This document shows positions 57,746 through 64,000 of a DNA stretch of 64,000 nt, one piece after another. Every line of letters starts with the position of its first letter. The stretch's first letter is position 1. The stretch covers positions 186,001 to 250,000 of the forward strand of contig CAVZPD010000015.1 in the NCBI GenBank assembly GCA_963777045.1, given 5' to 3'. A program made the translations under genes and the position numbers. The notes under the pieces were generated by a model. It was not told where the DNA came from and ran no database searches. It saw only the letters and a program-made list of their open reading frames with translations. This stretch comes from JAPSGM01 sp963777045. Its GTDB lineage: Bacteria > Chloroflexota > Limnocylindria > QHBO01.

Positions 57746-58189
57746 GTGGCGGGGCAGATGGTCCTCATCTTCGGCGAGGGCATCGTCAGCTACCCCGCCT
57801 TCGCGACGCTGCCCCCGGTGCATCCCTTCGGGTGGGCCACGCTCTCCCTCGGCGGCGCGCTGCTGCTCGTGGCCGGGTGGCTCGTCTACCGCGGTATCGA
57901 CGACCTCGGGTCCAACCTGACGGCCGTGCCCGCGCCGGTGGCGGACGCCACGCTGGTCGAGCATGGCATCTACCGCCGCGTCCGCCACCCGATCTACGCG
58001 GGCGTCATCGGGCTGGGGGTCGGCTGGGCGTTCTTCGTGGGCAGCCCCGCGGCGCTGGTGGTGGCGCTCATCCTGGCGGCGTGGCTCGACCTGAAGTCGC
58101 GGCGCGAGGAGGTCTGGCTCCTGGCGCACCATCCAGGGTACGCGGCATACCGGCGTCGGACGCAGCGCTTCGTTCCGGGACTCTACTGA
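57746..58189 (+). CDS. ICMT/PEMT-like membrane methyltransferase family protein
   Basis: A 147-residue membrane protein. The C-terminal half has the isoprenylcysteine-carboxyl/phospholipid methyltransferase pattern: LVEHGIYRRVRHPIYAGVIG, where the RHPxY segment binds S-adenosylmethionine, then REEVWLLAHHPGYAAYRRR. Bacterial substrates are mostly unknown. The GTG start 57746 lies 52 bases after qcrB with no strong ribosome site. Confidence 0.8.
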   Translation: MAGQMVLIFGEGIVSYPAFATLPPVHPFGWATLSLGGALLLVAGWLVYRGIDDLGSNLTAVPAPVADATLVEHGIYRRVRHPIYAGVIGLGVGWAFFVGSPAALVVALILAAWLDLKSRREEVWLLAHHPGYAAYRRRTQRFVPGLY

Positions 58190-58198
58190 GCGGCTGTC

Positions 58199-58903
58199 CT
58201 AGGTCGCGGCCAGCCCGTCGAGCTCACCGCCGAGGGTCTCCAGGTCGCTGTCCTGGCGTGCCCAATCGAGCAGCTCGGGGCGCAGGGCGAAGGCCTCGCG
58301 CAGCAGCGGGCGGGCTCGGTCGTCGCGGCCGGCCAGCGACTGGAAGCAGGCCGTGTTGTAGATCGCGGTGCCACGGTCCCGATCGGGAAGCGAAGCGCGC
58401 CGCACCAGCTGCTCGATCTCCTCGGCGAACGCCATGACCCGCCCCTCGTCGAGGCCGATATCCGCCGCCTGCAGCCAGCTGAAGTGCTGCTGCGCGTGGA
58501 AGACGCCGTTGCCGTAGGTCCCGTCCACCAGTCCGTCTCCCTCACGCAGCAGATCGGGGTTGATGGCGCGGATCTCGGCGGCCAGGCGCTCATGGGAGGC
58601 ATCCGCGTCGGCCACGGTCTGTTCCCAGCTCCACGCTGCGCGCTCCGCCTGCAACCGGGCGTTGATCTCGTCGTCCTCGCCCTGCCACTCCTCCAGCTCG
58701 GCACCGGTGCGTGCGGCGGCCAGGCGGTCGGCCTGGCGGCCCTTCCAGGCCGATAGGTGCGCGAGGTGGTCCTTCGGCGACCAGTCGTCTTCACGGATTG
58801 GTCGCTCGCGAGCCTCCGCGGGGAGCGCGCCGAAGATATCGCGCTCGGCTGCGCGCATGGCGGTCAGCATCTCCAGCAGGTCGGCGATGAGCTGTTCGGT
58901 CAT
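58199..58903 (-). CDS. DinB/ClbS-like protein with C-terminal TPR-type tail
   Basis: A 234-residue protein. The first 150 residues form a DinB-like four-helix bundle (DDWSPKDHLAHLSAWKGRQ, a spaced-His pattern with a later HAQQHFSW), and the last 75 residues resemble a tetratricopeptide repeat (IYNTACFQSLAGRDDRARPLLREAFALRP). DinB-fold proteins include metal-dependent thiol transferases and ClbS cyclopropane hydrolase. ATG 58903 has GAGG at good spacing. A truncated relative of its tail is at 48328. Confidence 0.75.
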   Translation of the reverse strand: MTEQLIADLLEMLTAMRAAERDIFGALPAEARERPIREDDWSPKDHLAHLSAWKGRQADRLAAARTGAELEEWQGEDDEINARLQAERAAWSWEQTVADADASHERLAAEIRAINPDLLREGDGLVDGTYGNGVFHAQQHFSWLQAADIGLDEGRVMAFAEEIEQLVRRASLPDRDRGTAIYNTACFQSLAGRDDRARPLLREAFALRPELLDWARQDSDLETLGGELDGLAAT

Positions 58904-58957
58904 GTGCGCCTCGTCGTGCGGCCGATTGCCCACGGACGATAGCGCCACGCGCCTCGC

Positions 58958-58985
58958 TTGACACGACAGTTAGCGCCAATAGAAT
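58958..58985 (+). promoter_or_regulatory. Strong sigma-70 promoter for marR-MFS operon
   Basis: TTGACA (58958-58963), a 16-base spacer and TAGAAT (58980-58985). Seven bases follow to ATG 58993, so the mRNA is probably leaderless. An earlier ATG at 58984 lies inside the -10 box and cannot be translated from this transcript. Confidence 0.75.
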
Positions 58986-58987
58986 GA

Positions 58988-59000
58988 TTCACATGGTGAA
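58988..59000 (+). promoter_or_regulatory. Candidate MarR operator TTCAC-ATG-GTGAA
   Basis: A dyad with 5-bp arms centred on the marR start codon, at the transcription start. Binding here would give autorepression. Confidence 0.5.
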
Positions 59001-59481
59001 AACTATTCGTGGTCCGCGAATCAGTGGTCCCGATCCGGATCTGGCGGCCCGGGTCGCCGACGAGTTCGGTCCGCTGATGGCCGGCGAGCGGGCGACCTTC
59101 GCCCACCGCTGCCACGAGCGGCAGATCAGCATGGCGCACCTCTTCCTGATGACCAAGATCGAGGGACACGGGGCGATGCCCATGACCCGCGTCGCAGAGC
59201 TCATCGGTTCAAGCCTGCCGGCCGCGTCCGGCGTGGTCGGCCGGATGGAGGAGCGCGGCCTCGTCCAGCGGCAGCACGACGATCACGACCGCCGCGTCGT
59301 CAACGTGAGCCTCACTCGCGCGGGCGCCAAGGAGCTCAGCGGCCTGCAGGCCGCACGGCGCAAGCGAATCGTCGCCGCCCTCGCCAACCTCACCAGCGAG
59401 GAAGCCGCCCAGCTCCTCGAATCCATTCGCATCCTGCGCGCCGCCTTCGAGCGCCTTGACGAGCAAGGAGTCACCGCATGA
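58993..59481 (+). CDS. MarR-family transcriptional regulator
   Basis: A 162-residue winged-helix repressor. The recognition region reads MTRVAELIGSSLPAASGVVGRMEERGLVQRQ and the wing has DHDRRVVNVSLTRAG, both typical of MarR. ATG 58993 is chosen from the promoter position. It overlaps the drug-efflux gene by four bases (ATGA), so it very likely represses that operon and responds to a ligand of the pump. Confidence 0.92.
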   Translation: MVKTIRGPRISGPDPDLAARVADEFGPLMAGERATFAHRCHERQISMAHLFLMTKIEGHGAMPMTRVAELIGSSLPAASGVVGRMEERGLVQRQHDDHDRRVVNVSLTRAGAKELSGLQAARRKRIVAALANLTSEEAAQLLESIRILRAAFERLDEQGVTA

Positions 59482-61166
59482 CCCAGGCCACTCCGGCCGC
59501 CGCCGCCGATCCGGGCGGCGCCCCCATTCAGATCGACCACCGGGCGAGGATGGAGATCCTCGGCGCCGTGCTGCTCGGCCTCTTCCTGGCTGCGCTCGAC
59601 CAGACGATCGTCGGGACCGCGCTGCCCCGCATCCTCACCGACCTGCACGGCAACGAGCTGTACACCTGGGTCGTCACCGTCTACCTGCTGACCAGCACCA
59701 TCACCGGTCCGCTCTACGGCAAGCTCTCCGACCAGTTCGGTCGCCGGCCGCTGCTGATGATCGGCATCGGCCTGTTCCTGCTCGGCTCGGTCCTCTCCGG
59801 GCTGAGCCAGACGATGTGGCAGCTGGTGCTCTTCCGCGGCATCCAGGGCCTCGGCGCCGGCGCGCTCTTCCCGATCTCGCTGGCCGTCATCGGCGACCTC
59901 TTCAGCCCCCGGGAGCGCGGCCGCTACCAGGGGCTCTTCGGTGCCGTCTTCGCGGTGGCGATGCTGGTCGGGCCGGCGCTCGGTGGCTTCCTCACCGACA
60001 ACATCAGCTGGCACTGGGTCTTCTTCGTCAACGTTCCGGTTGGCGGCGTCGCGCTGGCCGTCATCTGGCGCCTGCTGCCGCCGATCCGCCATCCGGAGCG
60101 CGTCGTCTCGATCGACTACGCCGGCGCCGCGGTCTTCGCAGGCGCCATCGCACCCATCATGCTGGGCCTCACCAACAAGCAGTCGGGCGACTGGACCGAT
60201 CCCGGCGTCGGCGGCCTGATCCTGGTCGGCTTCGCGCTGCTGGCCGTCTTCGTCTGGGTCGAGTCGCGGGCGAAGGACCCCATCCTGCACCTGAGCCTCT
60301 TCCGCAACCGAACCTTCACCGCCTCGGTCACGGCGACGGCGCTGATCAGCTTCGGCTTCTTCGGCGGGATCATCTTCGTGCCGCGCTGGTTCCAGTTCGT
60401 CCTCGGATCCTCGGCGACCGAGTCGGGATACCAGATCCTGCCGATGATGGCCGGCCTGATGGTCGGCTCCATCGGCTCCGGGCAGCTGGTGAGCCGCACC
60501 GGCCGCTATAAGTGGCTGCTGGTCATCGGCCTGGTGATCGCCACCATCGGCCTCCTGCTGCTCACGAACCTGCGAGCCGACACGCAGGTCACGACCGTCT
60601 GGCTGTGGCTTGCGATCATGGGACTCGGCATTGGTCCGACCATGGCGGTCTTCACCATCGTGGTCCAGAACGCTGTGCCGTTCCGCGAGATGGGTGTCGC
60701 CACCAGCGCCCTGACCTTCTTCCGCCAGATCGGCGGCTCGATCGGCCTGGCGATCGCCGGCACCGTGTTCGGCAGTACGCTGGCCCGCGAGATTCCGGCG
60801 CAGCTGTCGAAGAACGGGGTGCCGCAGCAGATCGTCGACGCCTTCGCGAGCTCTCCGGCGTCGAGCGGCAACGAGGCGACGGCCGTGGGCGTGGACCTGG
60901 GACAGCAGATCCTCTCCCAGGTGCCCGAACAGTTCCGGGCGGCCATCGAGCCGTTCATCGGCCAGATGGTGCAGGGCATCCACCAGGCGTTCAGCCTGGC
61001 GCTCGACTCAGCCCTCTGGTTCGGCGTGGCCGCGGCCGCGATCGCCGCCGTGGTCGTGGTGGTGGGCCTCCCCGAGCTGCCGCTCAGCCACGAGGTCGGG
61101 GAGCGATCTGCCGCGCCCGGGGCAGAGGGATCAGAGACAGCGCGGCCGATTGCCGCGATGCACTGA
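59478..61166 (+). CDS. MFS multidrug efflux transporter, DHA2 (EmrB/QacA) family
   Basis: A 562-residue, 14-helix drug:proton antiporter. Helix 1 carries the DHA2 motif LDQTIVGTALPRI, the helix 2-3 loop is GKLSDQFGRRPLLM (motif A), and helix 5 has motif C in MLVGPALGGFL. A hydrophilic loop of about 70 residues lies before the last helix. Co-transcribed with marR, it should be induced by its own substrates. Confidence 0.93.
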   Translation: MTQATPAAAADPGGAPIQIDHRARMEILGAVLLGLFLAALDQTIVGTALPRILTDLHGNELYTWVVTVYLLTSTITGPLYGKLSDQFGRRPLLMIGIGLFLLGSVLSGLSQTMWQLVLFRGIQGLGAGALFPISLAVIGDLFSPRERGRYQGLFGAVFAVAMLVGPALGGFLTDNISWHWVFFVNVPVGGVALAVIWRLLPPIRHPERVVSIDYAGAAVFAGAIAPIMLGLTNKQSGDWTDPGVGGLILVGFALLAVFVWVESRAKDPILHLSLFRNRTFTASVTATALISFGFFGGIIFVPRWFQFVLGSSATESGYQILPMMAGLMVGSIGSGQLVSRTGRYKWLLVIGLVIATIGLLLLTNLRADTQVTTVWLWLAIMGLGIGPTMAVFTIVVQNAVPFREMGVATSALTFFRQIGGSIGLAIAGTVFGSTLAREIPAQLSKNGVPQQIVDAFASSPASSGNEATAVGVDLGQQILSQVPEQFRAAIEPFIGQMVQGIHQAFSLALDSALWFGVAAAAIAAVVVVVGLPELPLSHEVGERSAAPGAEGSETARPIAAMH

Positions 61167-61168
61167 GC

Positions 61169-61621
61169 CTAGCGAGGCGCCTGGAGCTGGGTGACCCAGC
61201 TCCAGGCCGTCCAGCCCAGGAGCGTGAGCCCCGGAAGCGTCAGCCAGGGCCCGAAGACCAGCCCAAGGCCGATGAGCGTCGCTGCCAGTCCCGCCACGAG
61301 CGGCCAGACCGAGGAACGTGGCAGCGGGTCGAGACCGGTCGCCAGCGGCTCGTCGTCCGCCTCGCCGCCCGGATCGGTGAGCAGCAGCCAGCGCCCGATC
61401 ACGCCGAGCGTTGGTCCCGGTGCTCCCTGCAGCGCCCGCCGGGCGAAGACGCCCATCAGCGCGGCGACCGCCCCGGCCGCCAGCACGGTGGCGACCAGCA
61501 GCGCCGTCCCGACCCAGTCGTACGCGTCCCGGAACCGGTCGTAGCTGGCGAACCAGTAGATGACCGCCACCACCGCCGAGTAGAGCGCGGTGCGCAGGAA
61601 GAAGCGGAGCTCCTCAGCCAT
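61169..61621 (-). CDS. Probable aa3 oxidase subunit IV-like membrane protein
   Basis: A 150-residue membrane protein with about four helices (residues 8-24, 29-52, 99-117 and 120-142) and a polar Asp/Glu/Pro loop between. ATG 61621 overlaps the ctaD stop by eight bases, so it belongs to the cytochrome oxidase operon. Its size and position suit the CtaF/subunit IV type accessory seen in actinobacteria, but its sequence gives no diagnostic motif. Confidence 0.6.
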   Translation of the reverse strand: MAEELRFFLRTALYSAVVAVIYWFASYDRFRDAYDWVGTALLVATVLAAGAVAALMGVFARRALQGAPGPTLGVIGRWLLLTDPGGEADDEPLATGLDPLPRSSVWPLVAGLAATLIGLGLVFGPWLTLPGLTLLGWTAWSWVTQLQAPR

Positions 61622-63281
61622 GACGCCGCTCCTGTGAGGCACCTGCGCTGGCCTGGGCCGCCTGCCGAGCGTCCCACGCCGGCCGCTCGGAGCGGATGCG
61701 CGGCAGGCTGTGGAAGTTGTGATGCGGCGGAGGCGAGCTGGTCGCCCACTCCAGCGAGTAGCCGCCCCACGGATCGTCGCCGGCGGGGCGCCCGCGGCGC
61801 AGCCAGACCGAGCTGATGACGTTCCAGGCGAAGATCAGGACGGCCGCCGCGATCACGACCGAGCCGGCGCTGGCCAGGACGTTGAGCAGCGTCCAGCCTG
61901 GCTCATCCGGATAGTCCGCCACCCGGCGCGCCATGCCCTCGATGCCGAGGATGTGCATCGGGAAGAAGGTCAGGTTGAACCCGATGGCGAGCAGCCAGAA
62001 GTGGAGCCGGCCGAGGCCCTCGCCGAGCATCCTGCCGCTCATCTTCGGGATCCAGAAGTAGAACGCCCCGAACGCCGCGAAGGCCGACCCACCGAACAGG
62101 ACGTAGTGCATGTGGGCCACCACGTAGTAGCTGTCCTGCACCTGGTAGTCGATCGGGGGCGAGGCCAGGAACACGCCGGTGATGCCGCCGATCAGGAACT
62201 GGAAGAGAAAGCCGAAGATGAAGAGCATCGGCAGCGTGATGCGGATCCGCCCGCGCCACATGGTGGCGATCCAGGTGAAGAACTTGACGCCGGTCGGGAC
62301 CGCGATGGCGAACGAGGTCGCGCCGAAGAAGAGGTTGCTCACCGCGCCGGTGGTGAACATGTGGTGCGCCCAGACGCTGAACGAGAGCGCGCCGATGAGG
62401 ATGGTGGCGAACACGAGCGCGCGGTAGCCGAAGATCCGCTTGCCGCTGAAGACCGGCACGATCTCGCTCACGATGCCGAAGAAGGGCAGCGCCATGATGT
62501 AGACCTCCGGGTGGCCGAAGAACCAGAAGAGGTGCTGCCACAGGATCGTGCTCCCGCCCATGGCGGGGTCGAAGAAGCCGGCTCCCAGGGTCCGGTCCAG
62601 GAAGAGCATCACCAGCGCGCTGGTCAGGACCGGGAAGGTGAGGATGATCAGCAGGCTGACGACCAGGATGTTCCAGGTGAAGATCGAGAGCCGGAACATG
62701 CCCATCCCGCGCGCCCGCATGGTGAAGACGGTGGCGATGAAGTTGACCGCGCCCAGGATCCCGGAGGTCCCGGACATGATCAGCCCCATGATCCAGAGGT
62801 TCGAGCCGGCGCCCGGCGAGTAGGTGGCGCCCGAGAGGGGCACGTAGCCGGTCCAGCCAAAGGCGGCGGCCCCACCGGCCGTCGCGAAGCCGGAGAAGGC
62901 GACCAGCCCACCGCCCAGGTAGAGCCAGTAGGTGAGGGCGTTGAGGCGCGGGAAGGCCACGTCCGGTGCGCCGATCTGCAGCGGCAGCAGGTAGTTCGCG
63001 AAGCCGATGCCGAGCGGCACGATGGCGAAGAAGATCATGCCGGTGCCGTGCATGGTGAAGAGCTGGTTGTAGAGCGCCTCGTCCACGAACTGCAGCTCCG
63101 GGAAGGCGAGTTCGGCGCGGATCACCAGGGCCAGCAGACCGCCCACCAGCAGGAAGGCGATCGAAGTGACCAGGTACATGACGCCGATCTTCTTGTGGTC
63201 GACCGTGGTCAGGTAATCGACCAGGCGCGGGCGGCCGGGGTGCGCCACGGTGCCATCGTGCTCGCGGACGGCGGTGGTCAT
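61614..63281 (-). CDS. ctaD: Cytochrome c oxidase subunit I
   Basis: A 555-residue haem-copper oxidase core subunit with twelve helices. Haem a and a3/CuB ligands are seen in TMHGTGMIFF, the cross-linked His-Tyr loop GHPEVYIMALP, AHHMFTTG and VAHMHYVLFGG. The D-channel ANYLLPLQIGAPD region and ESxx-type helix VI fit the A-type (aa3) family. It overlaps ctaC upstream by four bases and the small subunit downstream by eight. Confidence 0.95.
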   Translation of the reverse strand: MTTAVREHDGTVAHPGRPRLVDYLTTVDHKKIGVMYLVTSIAFLLVGGLLALVIRAELAFPELQFVDEALYNQLFTMHGTGMIFFAIVPLGIGFANYLLPLQIGAPDVAFPRLNALTYWLYLGGGLVAFSGFATAGGAAAFGWTGYVPLSGATYSPGAGSNLWIMGLIMSGTSGILGAVNFIATVFTMRARGMGMFRLSIFTWNILVVSLLIILTFPVLTSALVMLFLDRTLGAGFFDPAMGGSTILWQHLFWFFGHPEVYIMALPFFGIVSEIVPVFSGKRIFGYRALVFATILIGALSFSVWAHHMFTTGAVSNLFFGATSFAIAVPTGVKFFTWIATMWRGRIRITLPMLFIFGFLFQFLIGGITGVFLASPPIDYQVQDSYYVVAHMHYVLFGGSAFAAFGAFYFWIPKMSGRMLGEGLGRLHFWLLAIGFNLTFFPMHILGIEGMARRVADYPDEPGWTLLNVLASAGSVVIAAAVLIFAWNVISSVWLRRGRPAGDDPWGGYSLEWATSSPPPHHNFHSLPRIRSERPAWDARQAAQASAGASQERRHG

Positions 63282-63997
63282 GGTGCCTCACCGCCGCCAG
63301 ATGCGAGCCACTGCTCGAAGGCACTTGCCGAGACGGCTTCGACGGTGAAGCGCATCTCGTTGTGGAGAAGGCCGCAGAACTCACCGCAGAGGCCCGCGTA
63401 CGTCCCCTCCTCGTCGATCGTCAGCTCGATCCGGTTGGTCCTGCCCGGGAGGACGTCGCGCTTGAGCAGGAAGTGGGGCACCCAGAAGCTGTGGATGACG
63501 TCGGGCGAATCCAGGTTGAAGGCGATCCGCTCCCCCACGGGGAGGACCGCCACGGGCGGCTCGCCGGGGAGACCGGTGACCACCACGTCGCTCCCCTCGT
63601 AGGCGAACTGCCACTGCCACTGGAAGCCGGTGACGTCGACGGTCACGGCCGGATCGTCGGTCCGCTCGTCGACGCTGGCGAGGACCTGCGCGGTCAGGAT
63701 GAAGAGGATGATCACCAGGAGGGTGGGGATCGCCCACCAGACCAGCTCGAGCGGAATGTTCTCGTGGTTGGTGGAGGCTTCGCGGCCGTCGTCGCGGGCG
63801 CGGTAGCGCACGATGCTCCAGCCGATGAGGCCGGCGACGATGACGAACACCACCGCGGCCACGACCAGGAAGATGTCGTACAGCATCTTCACCTGAGCCC
63901 CTTGCGACGTGGCGGGCTCGGGTGCGCATCCGGTGAGGATGATGGCTGCCAGGCCAGGAGCGATCGCGAGTCGTAGCAGGGCGCGCAGGCGATCCAT
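63278..63997 (-). CDS. ctaC: Cytochrome c oxidase subunit II, lipoprotein
   Basis: A 239-residue subunit. The signal peptide has the lipobox LTGC (Cys24), two helices follow (about 38-60 and 84-107), and the CuA domain has the ligands His in VIHSFWVP and CGEFCGLLHNEM. The aromatic electron-entry patch reads GFQWQWQF. No cytochrome c domain is fused, consistent with electrons arriving from QcrC. ATG 63997 is three bases from the window edge, so the upstream signal cannot be seen. Confidence 0.94.
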   Translation of the reverse strand: MDRLRALLRLAIAPGLAAIILTGCAPEPATSQGAQVKMLYDIFLVVAAVVFVIVAGLIGWSIVRYRARDDGREASTNHENIPLELVWWAIPTLLVIILFILTAQVLASVDERTDDPAVTVDVTGFQWQWQFAYEGSDVVVTGLPGEPPVAVLPVGERIAFNLDSPDVIHSFWVPHFLLKRDVLPGRTNRIELTIDEEGTYAGLCGEFCGLLHNEMRFTVEAVSASAFEQWLASGGGEAP

Positions 63998-64000
63998 CCA

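Noticed and set aside
58984..58992. ATG 58984 as the marR start
   Set aside because: It overlaps the -10 box of a near-consensus promoter, so it would not be in the mRNA.

Overview
The window is high-GC bacterial chromosome, gene-dense, with no rRNA, tRNA, CRISPR array, phage or transposase visible. Gene content (deazaflavin/F420-type flavoproteins, a qcrCAB bc complex plus aa3-type oxidase, NirK, Lhr helicase, LigC/LigD-polymerase pair, actinobacterial-type glycogen synthase) and frequent leaderless transcription signals fit an aerobic, free-living member of the Terrabacteria, most likely a Chloroflexota lineage (Limnocylindria-like) or a deep actinobacterial relative. This assignment is inference; no marker RNA is present.

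Layout. (1) 1-8600: an uptake-plus-catabolism cluster: ABC permease (cut by the window edge) and lipoprotein binding protein, SDR, family I CoA-transferase, enoyl-CoA hydratase, LLM flavoprotein, a divergent shikimate-dehydrogenase homologue and an FAH-family hydrolase, facing a DapA-family aldolase. Several genes overlap by a few bases, so they probably form one pathway for an unidentified carbon source. (2) 8.7-12.2 kb: two membrane proteins of unknown role, an MFS exporter and a nitroreductase. (3) 12.4-15.2 kb: an OmpR-type two-component system and a frameshifted YceI-like gene. (4) 15.2-19 kb: CaCA exchanger, small GNAT, J-domain protein and a VKOR-DsbA fusion. (5) 18.9-23.5 kb: two ABC ATPase/permease pairs and an esterase joined by 4-base overlaps. 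(6) 23.5-26.6 kb: YHS protein, CopA copper ATPase with a CsoR-like operator, and an orphan receiver protein. (7) 26.6-33.2 kb: glycogen synthase, a DevRS-like two-component pair, an Rrf2 Fe-S regulator, NirK and a His-rich membrane partner. (8) 33.3-46.8 kb: F420-type reductase, Lhr helicase (one frameshift), beta-CASP RNase, LigC ligase, DUF885 protein, GNAT, TMEM175-like channel, LigD polymerase and a YihY protein. (9) 47-54.6 kb: M23 peptidoglycan hydrolase, alpha-glucan phosphorylase, a class V aminotransferase and a 727-aa acidic repeat protein with an N-terminal helix-turn-helix. (10) 54.7-64 kb: qcrCAB, an ICMT-like protein, a DinB-like protein, MarR/MFS drug-efflux pair and ctaC-ctaD-subunit IV of the aa3 oxidase.

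Cross-cutting signals: at least 17 genes carry a TANNNT box 6-10 bases before the start codon and mostly lack a Shine-Dalgarno sequence, indicating leaderless mRNAs. A roughly 176-bp four-arm element built on CGATAGA/TCTATCG occurs in two intergenic regions. Two genes carry one-base frameshifts in or near G runs, which may be sequencing errors.
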